64,000 nt of DNA from Pseudomonas zanjanensis (GCF_014268745.2 NZ_JABWRB020000001.1:310001-374000), one strand, 5' to 3'; positions 1 to 8,560 are shown, numbered from the stretch's first letter. The notes: generated by a model from the sequence alone, not told the origin. Program-made: numbers and translations.

Positions 1-1212
1 GGCGTGTATGCCTACGCCAAGGCCGGGTTCGGTGACTACATGGGCTTCTCGTCCGCCTGGGGTTACTGGATCAGCGCCTGGATGGGCAATGTCGGTTACT
101 TCGTGCTGCTGTTCAGCACCTTGGGGTATTTCTTCCCGGCGTTTGGCCAGGGCAACACGCCGGTGGCCATCGGCTGTGCATCGTTGCTGTTGTGGGCCGT
201 GCATTTCCTGGTGTTGCGGGGCATCAAGGAGGCGGCGTTCATCAACCTGGTGACCACCGTGGCCAAGGTCGTGCCGCTGTTGATGTTCATCGTCCTGGCC
301 GCCGTGGCCTTCAAGGCCGAGGTGTTCACCCGCGATATCTGGGGCGCGATGAGCCCGGACCTGGGCAGCGTGATGGACCAGGTGCGGCACATGATGCTGG
401 TCACGGTGTTCGTGTTCATCGGTATCGAAGGTGCCAGCGTGTACTCGGCGCGGGCACAGAAACGCGCGGACGTTGGGCGGGCGACGGTGATCGGTTTCCT
501 CGGTGTCCTGGCGTTGCTGGTGCTGGTGAATGTGTTGTCCCTGGGAGTCATGAGCCAGCCGGAATTGGCGCAGTTGCAGAACCCGTCACTGGCCGGCGTG
601 CTGGAGCACATTGTCGGGCCTTGGGGCGCATTGCTGATCAGCCTGGGCTTGGCGGTGTCATTACTGGGGGCGCTGCTGTCCTGGGCGCTGCTGTGCGCCG
701 AGATCCTCTACGCCACCGCCCGGGACAAGACCATGCCGGCATTCCTCACCAAGGAAAATGCCAACCATGCTCCGGTCAATGCGCTGTGGTTGACCAATGG
801 CATGATCCAACTGTTTTTGCTGATCACGTTGTTTTCCGCCGGCACCTACACCAGCCTGATTTATCTGGCCTCATCGATGATCCTGATGCCGTACCTGTGG
901 TCGGCCGCTTATGCGGTGCTGCTGTGCGTCCGTGGGGAAACCTACGAACGAGCCTCGGCCCAGCGCATGAAAGACCTGTGCATAGGTGGCGTGGCCCTGT
1001 GCTACGCGGTGTGGCTGCTGTACGCCGGCGGGTTGAAATACCTGCTGCTGTCGGCGTTGTTGTATGCACCCGGAGTGATCCTGTTTGCCCAGGCCAAGTG
1101 GGAACAGGGACAGCCCTTGTTCACCGCTGTGGAAAAAGGTGTTTTTGCCTGTGTGCTATTTGGCGCGGGTGTAGCGGCGTATGGGTTATACAGTGGGTTT
1201 TTGGCGTTGTGA
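1..1212 (+). CDS. basic amino-acid/polyamine antiporter, APC family (5'-truncated)
   Basis: The reading frame is open from the first base, so the start codon lies upstream of the window and about 403 C-terminal residues are present. The protein is an almost continuous series of about ten hydrophobic segments and opens with the AKAGFGDYMGFSSAWGYW stretch typical of the arginine/ornithine and related basic amino-acid antiporters (ArcD/YdgI-like) of the APC superfamily. It would act in the inner membrane, exchanging cationic amino acids or polyamines. The exact substrate cannot be read from this part. A REP-type palindrome follows 28 bp after the stop and separates it from the convergent CoA-transferase gene. 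Confidence 0.8.
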   Translation, partial: GVYAYAKAGFGDYMGFSSAWGYWISAWMGNVGYFVLLFSTLGYFFPAFGQGNTPVAIGCASLLLWAVHFLVLRGIKEAAFINLVTTVAKVVPLLMFIVLAAVAFKAEVFTRDIWGAMSPDLGSVMDQVRHMMLVTVFVFIGIEGASVYSARAQKRADVGRATVIGFLGVLALLVLVNVLSLGVMSQPELAQLQNPSLAGVLEHIVGPWGALLISLGLAVSLLGALLSWALLCAEILYATARDKTMPAFLTKENANHAPVNALWLTNGMIQLFLLITLFSAGTYTSLIYLASSMILMPYLWSAAYAVLLCVRGETYERASAQRMKDLCIGGVALCYAVWLLYAGGLKYLLLSALLYAPGVILFAQAKWEQGQPLFTAVEKGVFACVLFGAGVAAYGLYSGFLAL

Positions 1213-1240
1213 GGTTCACCGTAATGCCGAGGCGAACCCT

Positions 1241-1335
1241 TGTGGCGAGGGAGCTTGCTCCCGCTGGGCTGCGCAGCAGCCCCCAAAAAAATAGGGCCGC
1301 TACGCGCCCCAGCGGGAGCAAGCTCCCTCGCCACA
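1241..1335. repeat. REP-type inverted repeat, 'S' family
   Basis: The two arms begin tgtggcgagggagcttgctc and end with its reverse complement. The arms flank a short loop with a second small stem (gctgcgcagc). The same arm sequence recurs near 3974, 22624, 33283, 38939 and 62488. It lies between convergent genes and may act as a shared transcript end. Confidence 0.9.
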
Positions 1336-1362
1336 GGGGGCCGTTGAAACTGCTAGTGCATG

Positions 1363-2709
1363 TCACCACCGGGCCCGATGCGCCCCCAGTTCAGCTGCCG
1401 GCAAGGTCCATTGCAGCGGCGTCCCGGTGATTTTCAAGGGCACCTGCAGCCGGTGGGCTGGCCCCCATGGCGTCTGTTCGATCACCAGGCCCTGATCATC
1501 CTCGGCCTCGGCTCGCAATGGGCTCGAGTCCCCTGCGCCACGCTCGATCAACAGCTTCGCCGTGCGTGCCAGTGACAGACGTGCCGAGCCGCCATGGCCC
1601 GTGTGCAGGCGCCGGGCCAACAGCACCAAGGCGCTGGCCGCCAGCAGATAGCCGGTGCCGTGGTCCAGTGCTTGCACGGGCAGCGGTGTCGGTTTGTCGG
1701 TGTGTTTCCACGCCATGCCGGCTTCGGCAATGCCACTGCTCATCTGCACCAGGCTGTCGAAGCCGCGCCGGTTCTGCCAGGGGCCGCTCCAGCCGTAGGC
1801 GTTGAGGCTGACGTCGATCAGGCCCGGAGCCAGTTTACTGCGCTGTTCGGCGCCGTAGCCCAGGCGTTCCAGAGCGTCGGCACGGTAGCCGTGCAGGAGG
1901 AGGTCGGTGTCCTTGAGCAATGCCTCGAACGCCGCGCGATCATCGGCTCGATGCAGGTCGAGGCGGGCGCAGCGTTTGCCCAGGGTGACTTCCGGGACCA
2001 CGCCGGGTTCGTTCCAGGTTGGCGGGTCGATGCGCAGCACGTCGGCCCCGAGGCCGGCGAGGAAGCGGCTGGCGACGGGGCCGGCCAGTACGCGGGTCAG
2101 GTCCAGGACCCTGAGGCCCGCCAGTGGCTGGGTCACGGAGCCAGGCCAGGGTTTCTGCTGTCCTCCAGTCGTTTCACTCAGATGCACCAGCGGTTCGGCA
2201 TTCACTGCCATGCCTTGAGGGTGAGTTTGCCAGGCCTGCCACGAACGCATCTGGGCAGCGCAACCGCCGGCGTCGACCACGGCTTGCTCCAGCTCGGCCT
2301 TGTTCCAGCGGGTGACCCTGGCCGCCATGTCGGCGCGGTCGGTGCAGGTGCCGAGGACTTTTTCCGCCGCCAGGCGATGATGCGGCGCGTTGGTGTGCAG
2401 GCGAATCCAGCCGTCGGCGCAGGCATAGTCGCCGGCCACCGGATCCCACATCGGCGGCACGCGCCAGCCGATGGGGCGTAGGGAGGTGGCGAACCAGAAC
2501 GATGCCAGGCGTCGGTCGACTTCGACGGGGGGCAGGCGGCCGGTCTGCTGGTGGATGAGCTCGGCGGTGGCTTGGCCGGCTGCGGCGATGCTGGCGCTGG
2601 CCAGCTCCGTGACGGCGAACGCCGAGGGCAGGGCGCCTTCGCCGCTGAAGGTGATTGGGGTCGTGGGCAAGCCGAGCGCGGCTTGCATGGATGTGAGTAG
2701 ATCTGCCAT
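1363..2709 (-). CDS. CaiB/BaiF family III CoA-transferase
   Basis: This 448-residue protein belongs to the family III acyl-CoA:carboxylate CoA-transferases. Around residues 195-225 it has the family hallmark LAGLRVLDLTRVLAGPVASR followed by GADVLRIDPP. The aspartate expected to form the acyl anhydride intermediate is probably in GFDSLVQMSSG near residue 316. The first 190 residues look like a reduced extra CaiB-type half, so the protein resembles the two-domain members rather than the compact formyl-CoA transferases. I chose the ATG at 2709 because an AGGAGG sequence lies just upstream in the transcript; the open frame runs further but through REP sequence. The substrates are unknown, and the neighbours do not suggest a pathway. 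Confidence 0.8.
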   Translation of the reverse strand: MADLLTSMQAALGLPTTPITFSGEGALPSAFAVTELASASIAAAGQATAELIHQQTGRLPPVEVDRRLASFWFATSLRPIGWRVPPMWDPVAGDYACADGWIRLHTNAPHHRLAAEKVLGTCTDRADMAARVTRWNKAELEQAVVDAGGCAAQMRSWQAWQTHPQGMAVNAEPLVHLSETTGGQQKPWPGSVTQPLAGLRVLDLTRVLAGPVASRFLAGLGADVLRIDPPTWNEPGVVPEVTLGKRCARLDLHRADDRAAFEALLKDTDLLLHGYRADALERLGYGAEQRSKLAPGLIDVSLNAYGWSGPWQNRRGFDSLVQMSSGIAEAGMAWKHTDKPTPLPVQALDHGTGYLLAASALVLLARRLHTGHGGSARLSLARTAKLLIERGAGDSSPLRAEAEDDQGLVIEQTPWGPAHRLQVPLKITGTPLQWTLPAAELGAHRARW

Positions 2710-2744
2710 CGAAAGCCCCTCCTGAACCAGAGGGCGAGCATAGA

Positions 2745-3185
2745 TCAAAAATCCGTTGGGGGCCGCTTTGCGGCCCAGCGGGAGCAAGCTCCCTCGCCAC
2801 GAATACCTCGCGCTTGTTCCGGTCGCGACCAGATCCACAGGTTGCCAAGGCCCATGCCGGCGAGCGCCAGGTAGACCGGCCAGCCGTGGTCGAGCATCAC
2901 CAACATCAGCCCGGCACACAGCAGCATGCTGGCGCTGGCACCGACCTTGGCCCGGCGCGGGATGACCTTGCCGTTGCGCCAGTTGTGCAGCATCGGCCCG
3001 AACAGCCGATGGTTCTCCAGCCAGGCGCTCAGGCGCGGCGAACTGCGGGTCGCGGCCCAGGCGGCCAAGAGGATGAACTCGGTGGTCGGCAGGCCAGGCA
3101 CGACGATGGCGACCAGGCCGATGGCCAGGCTGGTGTAGGCGAGCAGGGCGAAGAGCAGTTGGGTGAGTTTCGACGGATGGTTCAT
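2745..3185 (-). CDS. YbaN-like DUF454 membrane protein with repeat-derived tail
   Basis: This 146-residue protein has hydrophobic segments near residues 8-30 and 85-120 and the DUF454 core (GLPTTEFILLAAWAATRSS, RRAKVGASASMLL). It should be a small inner-membrane protein; the function of the family is not established. The last 17 residues (GEGACSRWAAKRPPTDF) are encoded by one arm and the inner stem of an S-family REP element, which also supplies the stop codon. The natural C-terminus therefore seems to have been replaced or extended by the repeat. The gene sits 35 bp upstream of the CoA-transferase start on the same strand. Confidence 0.75.
   Translation of the reverse strand: MNHPSKLTQLLFALLAYTSLAIGLVAIVVPGLPTTEFILLAAWAATRSSPRLSAWLENHRLFGPMLHNWRNGKVIPRRAKVGASASMLLCAGLMLVMLDHGWPVYLALAGMGLGNLWIWSRPEQARGIRGEGACSRWAAKRPPTDF
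2757..2801. repeat. S-family REP half-element inside the DUF454 gene
   Basis: A single arm (agcgggagcaagctccctcg plus ccac) with the small inner stem ggccgctttgcggcc. The opposite arm found in complete copies is missing. It overlaps the 3' end of the DUF454 coding sequence. Confidence 0.8.
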
Positions 3186-3212
3186 CAGCGTTTTTCAGTC
3201 ATACACATTTCC

Positions 3213-3302
3213 TGTGGGAGCGGGCTTGCTCGCGAAGGCGGTATATCAGCCAACATAACCGTTAACTGACCCACCGCCTTCGCGAGCAAGCCCGCTCCCA
3301 CA
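3213..3302. repeat. REP-type inverted repeat, 'G' family
   Basis: The arm tgtgggagcgggcttgctcg continues to cgaaggcgg and returns as its reverse complement after about 30 bp of unrelated loop. The same design occurs at 8448, 12593, 36830, 41241, 46023 and 52364. Confidence 0.9.
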
Positions 3303-3356
3303 CTGGTTTCTGGGTGGACTGCAAGATATGCATCCACCCTAGATTCCTTGTGCGAA

Positions 3357-3947
3357 TCAGGCCAACTCGGTCTCGTAAGCCTGTTCCAGCAGCACCGTGA
3401 AGCGGTTAAAGGCATCCAGCGCGCCTTTGTCCGCCTCGGCTTCCTGTTGTTCGGTGAAGGTCAGGCCATCGAGGGTGCGGGTGAAGGTTTTCCAGCCTTC
3501 GGCACGCCCGCCGTCAGGTTCGGCCAGATGCCGGGCGCCGAAGGTTTCGCTCAGCCCCAGGCCTACGGCACGCTTGATCAGGAAGGCGGCGCCGAGCTTC
3601 GAGCCTTCGGAGACGAACAGCCAGCCCAGGGCTTCGGCCTGGGTCGGGTTTTTCACCGCACCGGCCACCGGCCCAGGGACTTCGGTGTCCAGGTCGGCGA
3701 GATCCGCCTTGGCTGCGTCGGCACGGCAGCGGGCTGGCAGGTCGGGGATCAAGGCGGCCAGTTCGGCGTCGTTGTACAGCGCCACCAGTTCCGACTGGAA
3801 CAGGTACTGGGCGACGACGAAACGGGCGAAGCTGGCCGGGGTGTCGAACGGCGCATGGGCCTTGACCAGCGCATCGAGCTTGCCGTGGGGCTCGTGGGTG
3901 ATCTGGTTCAGGCGTTGGGAGCGTGAAGCGGGGCGTTGTGTGGTCAT
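3357..3947 (-). CDS. hemO: biliverdin-producing heme oxygenase
   Basis: This 196-residue protein closely matches the Pseudomonas HemO/PigA family, which opens heme to biliverdin, iron and CO in the cytoplasm. The proximal heme ligand is predicted to be His21 in THEPHGKL. The family-specific blocks ARFVVAQYLFQSELVALY, EALGWLFVSEGSKLGAAFL and FGARHLAEPDGGRAEGWK are intact, and length is normal (about 198 residues). The ATG at 3947 is preceded by AAGGA; the longer open frame upstream reads through a REP element and is not credible. It follows the heme receptor gene on the same strand across 150 bp containing an S-family repeat, so it completes the heme acquisition route coded here. Confidence 0.93.
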   Translation of the reverse strand: MTTQRPASRSQRLNQITHEPHGKLDALVKAHAPFDTPASFARFVVAQYLFQSELVALYNDAELAALIPDLPARCRADAAKADLADLDTEVPGPVAGAVKNPTQAEALGWLFVSEGSKLGAAFLIKRAVGLGLSETFGARHLAEPDGGRAEGWKTFTRTLDGLTFTEQQEAEADKGALDAFNRFTVLLEQAYETELA

Positions 3948-3973
3948 GAAAAAATTCCTTCGAGTTGGAACAT

Positions 3974-4067
3974 TGTGGCGAGGGAGCTTGCTCCCGCTCG
4001 GTTGCGCAGCGACCGCAAGTTCTTGGGACTGCTGCGCAGTCCAGCGGGAGCAAGCTCCCTCGCCACA
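3974..4067. repeat. REP-type inverted repeat, S family
   Basis: Complete S-family element between the heme receptor and hemO, with an inner stem built on ctgcgcag. It sits inside a presumed transcript, so it could end, trim or protect the receptor mRNA. Confidence 0.9.
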
Positions 4068-4097
4068 GGGCATTTGGCTTGTCGACAAAAATCTTGG

Positions 4098-6692
4098 TCA
4101 GATATCCCAGATCAGGTTCACCGCGAAGTTACGCCCGGGCGCCGTCAGGCGATCGAGGTTGGCGGGGCTCAGCACGGCCGCTTCGCCGACGCTGTCGTAG
4201 CCGCGCACGTCATCCCACAGCCAGTATTTCTTGTCGGTGAGGTTGTAGAGGCCGCCGCTGACGGTCACGTCGCCGGTCACCTTGTAGTAACCCGTCAGGT
4301 CGAGGATGCCGAAGCCTGGGGTCTTGAATTGGCTGCTCACGCCATCGGGGGAGTTGAAGTTGCTGTCGTCGACGCGGTCCTTTTTCTTGACCAGGGTCCA
4401 GCTGAGCAAGCTGCCGAACTGCTCCTGGTCGTAGCCCAGGCCGAACACGCCGGTGAGCGGGTTGATGCTGTTGAGCGGTTCGCCCGTGTCGTTGTTGCGA
4501 CCGTAGAGGTAGGCCACCGAACCCTGGGTGTAAAGGCCTTTTGGCGCGCCCAGCACGTCCAGGTCCAGGCGCCCCTTGGCTTCGACGCCCTTGATGGTGG
4601 CGTGCTTGATGTTGTTGCTCTGGAAGGTCAACTGGTCGGCACCGGGGATGATGGCGTCCTCGTTGATGAAGTCGCGGTACTTGTTGTAGAACACCGCCAC
4701 GTCGAACGAACCGGAATCGAAACGGCCACGCAGGCCGGTCTCGTAGCCCTGGCTTTTTTCCGGCTCCAGGTCGGGGTTGGGCTCCACGCTATAGCCAGGG
4801 TTGGTGTTCTCGAAGCGGCCATACAGGGCCTTGGCGGTGGGGGTGCGGAAACCCTCGGCGTACTGGCCGTACCAGGTGTACTCATCGCTCAGGGCGTACG
4901 TCACGCCGAACTTGGGCGAGACGCGATGCCAGGTCTTGTCCTTGCCGCTGACTGTACCGCCGCCGGTAGGGTCCACGGTACTGAGGAATTCCTCGGTCAG
5001 GTGCGGTTTGAGCCGGGTGTAGTCGTAGCGCAGGCCGGGGGTGAAGGTCCATTTGTCCCAACTGATCTGGTCCTGGGCGAACAGGCTGTAGGTGTTGATG
5101 GTCGGGTCGGGGAAGTCACTGGCTTTTGCCAGCACGTCCCGGGTGCTGATGGCGCCCACCGCCGGGCAACCGACGCCGACCGCCAGGCACACGCCATTGC
5201 CACTGCGCGAGCCGGTGACTTTCTGTTGCTTGAGGGTGGTGCCGTAGGTCAAGGCGTGGTCGGTGTCGGCGACGCTGAAGGCCTTGTCCAGTTGCGCATC
5301 GAAGACCCACTGCTTCTCTTCGTAGAGGGTCTCCCGGGTGCGCAGGACCTGGCGGGTGATGGGGAAATAGAACTCGGCGGTGCTCTGGTCGGTCTTGGCG
5401 ACCTGGTGATTCAGGCTCCACTTGACGTGATCGGCCAGCAGGCTGTCGAGGGCGAAGCTGTGTTCCAGGCCGAAACGCTCGCGGGTGATGGTGTCGTTGC
5501 CGGTGCGCCACTGGTACATGCCGCCGGGCAGCATGGAGGTGGGGATCGTGGGGCGGCCGTTGGAGTAGGGGCCGCCATAGGCGCTTTTCAGGTCGCTGTC
5601 GCGGTCGTCCTTGTATTTCTCGTAGACCAGGCCAAGGCGTGCATCATCGTTATAGTTCCAGCCGAGCTTGGCCAGCACGTTGTAGGTGCGCACGTCTTCA
5701 GGGTTGGCGGCGGTGCGATCCAGGCCGGTGCCGTTGTGGCTGCCGTAGGATTCGGTTTCGTGGCCGTCACGCTGGCTATAGTGCAGCAAGCCATCGACTG
5801 GGCCGCTACGGCCGGCGACGGTGGCGGACTTGAGCCAGCTCTCGTCGGCGGAGCTGTAGCCGGTCTTCAGGCGCGCGCCGACGTCCTCGCCCGGCTTGAT
5901 GATGTCGTCCGGATCGAGGGTGAAGTAGCTGACGGCACCGCCAATGGCATTGCTGCCGTACAGCACCGAGGCCGGGCCGCGGAGGATTTCCACGCGCTTG
6001 ATGATTTCCGGGTCGACGTAGTTGCGTTGGGTCTTGGCGTAGGGGCCGTTGAAGAACCCGCCGGGTATTTCCACGCCGTCGACCTGGGTCAGGATCCGAT
6101 TGCCGTCGATGCCGCGGATGTTGTAGCCGCTGATGCCGCCGCGCTGGCCCGCACCACCCACCGATACGCCCGGTTCATGGCGCACCAGGTCCTTGAGGGT
6201 ATTGACGTTGTTGCGGTCCAGTGCCTGGCGGTCGTGGACGGTGACCGTGCTCGGTACGCTGGTGATGTCCTGTTCCTGGCGGGTGGCGCTGATGGTCACC
6301 TGTTGCAGTTCCAGCGCGCTGCCGCGGCTGCGTTTTTCCAGGACGATGCTGTTGTCGCCCAGCTTGCGATAGCTCAGTTGGGTCCCCGCCAGCAGGCGTT
6401 CCAGGGCTTTTTCCGGCGGTAGCGAGCCGTTCACCCCTGGCGACGCGACGCCTTCGGCCAGTTCCGCCGGCAGGCCGACCTGCCAGCCGGTGACCGCGGT
6501 GAATGCATTCAGGGCCGAGACCAGGGGTTGCCGGGCGATGGCAAAGGTGTAGTCGCCCATGTTGCGTGCAGGGGGCTGCACGGTGGTGGCGGCCAGGGCG
6601 AGCGGCGCGGTGCCGGCCATCAGGATGGCGGCGGTGAGCAGTGACAGCGTGCAAGAAGGGGCAAGAAACCGGCAAGTAAGGCGAGAGGACAT
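4098..6692 (-). CDS. TonB-dependent heme receptor with N-terminal signalling domain
   Basis: This 864-residue outer-membrane receptor has a signal peptide (about residues 1-34, ending APLALA), then a secretin/TonB short N-terminal (STN) signalling domain at about 45-105, a plug with GISGYNIRGIDGNRI and VEILRGPASVLYGSNAIGG, and a beta-barrel ending in FAVNLIWDI with the usual terminal aromatic/hydrophobic pattern. It fits the hemoglobin/heme receptor group. The STN domain together with the adjacent anti-sigma and sigma genes marks a cell-surface signalling receptor like HxuA of P. aeruginosa or BhuR of Bordetella. I start at 6692 because GGAG precedes it at proper spacing; an in-frame ATG seven codons earlier has no such site. 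The neighbouring hemO supports heme as ligand. Confidence 0.88.
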   Translation of the reverse strand: MSSRLTCRFLAPSCTLSLLTAAILMAGTAPLALAATTVQPPARNMGDYTFAIARQPLVSALNAFTAVTGWQVGLPAELAEGVASPGVNGSLPPEKALERLLAGTQLSYRKLGDNSIVLEKRSRGSALELQQVTISATRQEQDITSVPSTVTVHDRQALDRNNVNTLKDLVRHEPGVSVGGAGQRGGISGYNIRGIDGNRILTQVDGVEIPGGFFNGPYAKTQRNYVDPEIIKRVEILRGPASVLYGSNAIGGAVSYFTLDPDDIIKPGEDVGARLKTGYSSADESWLKSATVAGRSGPVDGLLHYSQRDGHETESYGSHNGTGLDRTAANPEDVRTYNVLAKLGWNYNDDARLGLVYEKYKDDRDSDLKSAYGGPYSNGRPTIPTSMLPGGMYQWRTGNDTITRERFGLEHSFALDSLLADHVKWSLNHQVAKTDQSTAEFYFPITRQVLRTRETLYEEKQWVFDAQLDKAFSVADTDHALTYGTTLKQQKVTGSRSGNGVCLAVGVGCPAVGAISTRDVLAKASDFPDPTINTYSLFAQDQISWDKWTFTPGLRYDYTRLKPHLTEEFLSTVDPTGGGTVSGKDKTWHRVSPKFGVTYALSDEYTWYGQYAEGFRTPTAKALYGRFENTNPGYSVEPNPDLEPEKSQGYETGLRGRFDSGSFDVAVFYNKYRDFINEDAIIPGADQLTFQSNNIKHATIKGVEAKGRLDLDVLGAPKGLYTQGSVAYLYGRNNDTGEPLNSINPLTGVFGLGYDQEQFGSLLSWTLVKKKDRVDDSNFNSPDGVSSQFKTPGFGILDLTGYYKVTGDVTVSGGLYNLTDKKYWLWDDVRGYDSVGEAAVLSPANLDRLTAPGRNFAVNLIWDI

Positions 6693-6727
6693 CGATAGCG
6701 CTCCGTGTCGCATCTGTTATAGGTGCA

Positions 6728-6751
6728 GATTCGCATGGATAGATGCGAATC
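6728..6751. promoter_or_regulatory. inverted repeat upstream of the heme receptor
   Basis: The arms gattcgcat and atgcgaatc match perfectly across a 6-bp spacer, 36 bp before the receptor start. It may be a protein-binding site or an RNA hairpin in the receptor leader; no known operator matches. Confidence 0.4.
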
Positions 6752-6795
6752 AATTGCATTGGCTATAACGAGACGAACCAGCGAAGCCTATCGAG

Positions 6796-6814
6796 TAAAA
6801 ATAATTCTCATTTA
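6796..6814 (-). promoter_or_regulatory. possible Fur box in front of the heme receptor
   Basis: Read on the minus strand this is taaatgagaattattttta, which carries the AATGAGAATTATT core common in Fur-regulated promoters. It overlaps the anti-sigma stop codon, about 105 bp upstream of the receptor. The match is partial. Confidence 0.4.
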
Positions 6815-7768
6815 GTTCAGGATTACCAGCGCGGGGAATTCCTGTAGGCGCGCCGAGGTGATGTGGGCCAGGGAACGGACCACGTCCAGCGGCTGATCGA
6901 GGCGGTAATTGCCGGTCACCGCGACGTTGGCCAATTGTTCGTTGCTGTTGATGATCCAGCCGGGGTAATAGCGGCGCAGCTCGGCCAGTACCTGGCTCAG
7001 CGGCCGGTTTTCGAACACCAGCCGACCCTGGACCCAGGCCAGCTCGGTGCTGGCATCGAGCCGGGCCGGGCGGTCGAAGCCGTTGGGGCCGATGCGGATG
7101 CTTTCCCCGGCGGACAAGCGTACATGGGTGTCGTTGCGGGTGGCCCGCAGGTCCACATCGCCGCGCTGCACCTGGACCTGGGCCACACCGTCGAGGTAAC
7201 GCACGGCGAAGGTGGTGTCGCTGACGCTGGCGGTGACCGGGCCGGCATCGATTTCCAGCGGCAGGGTGCTGTTGCCCGGGACTTCGAAGAAGGCCTCGCC
7301 TTTGTACAGGCGCGCCACGTGCCGTTGTTCGTTGAACGTGCTGGAGAAGGCCGAATCGGTGTTGAGCAGGACCTTGGAACCGTCCTCCAATTGCAGGCGC
7401 TGGCGCTCACCGACCACGGTCAGGTGATCGGCCTGGAAATGCAGGGGTAGGTCGCTGAAGTTGAACAGGCCGAGAAGCAGAACAGCGGCGGTGGCCAGGG
7501 GTTTCCAGTGGTCACGCAGGCGCGACAGGGCGGTGACCTTGGGCGCGGTTTCCAGCCGGCGGGCACTTTCCAGCACCTGCGGGCCGTTCCAGATCGCCTG
7601 GGCCCGGGCAAACGCCTCGCCGTGACGTGGATCGGCCGCCAGCCAGGCCTGGAACTGCCGCGTCTGTTCCGCGCTGGGGCTGTCCAGCAGGATCAGCCAG
7701 TCCAGCGCCTGCTCCATGGCATGGGCGGTTTCCGGCGTCGGCTCAGGAGAAGGGGAGTAGTCCGTCAC
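6812..7768 (-). CDS. FecR-family anti-sigma regulator
   Basis: This 318-residue protein has a cytoplasmic N-terminal sigma-binding domain (ALDWLILLDSP to EAFARAQAIW, about residues 20-65), one membrane segment at about 88-105 (LATAAVLLLGLFNF), a periplasmic FecR domain (LEDGSKVLLNTDS, GEAFFEV) and a C-terminal region (ELRRYYPGWI) that would contact the receptor's signalling domain. It is expected to hold or release the neighbouring ECF sigma factor when heme binds outside. I prefer the GTG at 7768 (VTDYSPSP): the first in-frame ATG would remove the N-terminal helix, and the longer open frame has no obvious ribosome site. It lies 78 bp downstream of the sigma gene. Confidence 0.85.
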   Translation of the reverse strand: MTDYSPSPEPTPETAHAMEQALDWLILLDSPSAEQTRQFQAWLAADPRHGEAFARAQAIWNGPQVLESARRLETAPKVTALSRLRDHWKPLATAAVLLLGLFNFSDLPLHFQADHLTVVGERQRLQLEDGSKVLLNTDSAFSSTFNEQRHVARLYKGEAFFEVPGNSTLPLEIDAGPVTASVSDTTFAVRYLDGVAQVQVQRGDVDLRATRNDTHVRLSAGESIRIGPNGFDRPARLDASTELAWVQGRLVFENRPLSQVLAELRRYYPGWIINSNEQLANVAVTGNYRLDQPLDVVRSLAHITSARLQEFPALVILN

Positions 7769-7846
7769 GGTGGGTTCTCTTATTAGCGGCCCGCACAAGC
7801 TACAAGCCGCAGGCATTAGGAGGCAAGCCTGTACGCAGCGTGAAGT

Positions 7847-8359
7847 TCATGGGTTGCGCTCAGCCACACCCACACAGATCGCCATGATCAGCTTCAGTTC
7901 CTTTTGCACGGTGCTCAGGGATACACCGAGCCGTTCGGCGATTTCCTGGTAACTGTGGCCATGCAGGCGGCTGAGGATGAATATCCGCTGTTGGCGCGGG
8001 CTCAGGGCTTGCAAGCTGACGTCCAGGCGCTCAAGCAGTTGCTGGGCATGGGCGGCGTCCTCGGCACTGCTCTGGGGGGCGACGACGTTGTGGACGACTT
8101 CCAGCGGTACGTCGTCCAACAGCGTTCGGGATTGGATGCGCCGGGCACGCAGATGGTCCAGCGCCAGGTTGCGGGCGGTCTGGAAAACAAAGGGTTCGAG
8201 GTGCTCGACCGTACGTTCGGCCAACGCTCGGGTGACGCGCAGGTAGGTTTCCTGAAGCAGGTCTTCGGCGGTACTGGGGTTGCTGACCATGCGCTCGAGG
8301 GTGCGTAGCAGCGGCGTGCGCTGGGCGAGGAAGACATGATGAAAGCGCGATTGACTCAC
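7847..8359 (-). CDS. FecI-type ECF sigma factor for heme uptake
   Basis: This 170-residue sigma factor has region 2 (AEDLLQETYLRVTRAL, FQTARNLALDHLRARR) and region 4 with a helix-turn-helix (SPRQQRIFILSRLHGHSYQEIAERLGVS). The length is typical of iron-starvation ECF sigma factors. It is followed by a FecR-like anti-sigma gene and a heme receptor with an STN domain, the arrangement of HxuIRA in P. aeruginosa and HurIR-BhuR in Bordetella. It should direct polymerase to the receptor promoter. The upstream Fur box at 8385 suggests repression by iron. Confidence 0.88.
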   Translation of the reverse strand: MSQSRFHHVFLAQRTPLLRTLERMVSNPSTAEDLLQETYLRVTRALAERTVEHLEPFVFQTARNLALDHLRARRIQSRTLLDDVPLEVVHNVVAPQSSAEDAAHAQQLLERLDVSLQALSPRQQRIFILSRLHGHSYQEIAERLGVSLSTVQKELKLIMAICVGVAERNP

Positions 8360-8384
8360 GGTAGGGCCCGATCCGGTTCGAGAA

Positions 8385-8403
8385 GATGATAATGCTTATC
8401 ATC
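8385..8403. promoter_or_regulatory. Fur box
   Basis: The 19-bp site gatgataatgcttatcatc is a perfect palindrome (8-bp arms, 3-bp centre) and closely resembles the Fur consensus. It lies 26 bp upstream of the ECF sigma start, where bound Fur would block transcription. Confidence 0.85.
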
Positions 8404-8447
8404 TACATGGTGGGTCAAGCCTTCATTTCACCGGTCCCCTGTAACCC

Positions 8448-8537
8448 TGTGGGAGCGGGCTTGCTCGCGAAAGCGGTGGATCAGCCACCTTTTTTATTGA
8501 CTGACACTCCGCTTTCGCGAGCAAGCCCGCTCCCACA
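8448..8537. repeat. REP-type inverted repeat, G family
   Basis: Arms of tgtgggagcgggcttgctcg type around an unrelated loop, between the sigma promoter and the 3' end of gapA. It may end the gapA transcript, since no T-tract terminator is visible there. Confidence 0.9.
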
Positions 8538-8560
8538 AAAAAGCTCAACTGCCGTTTCAG

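Noticed and set aside
3948..4088. Extended N-terminus of heme oxygenase
   Set aside because: The added residues are coded by a REP element, and the ATG at 3947 has a good ribosome site and family-typical length.
3936..6422. An 828-codon open frame opposite the TonB-dependent receptor
   Set aside because: The receptor frame has signal peptide, plug and barrel motifs; the opposite frame has none and reflects GC-rich codon bias.
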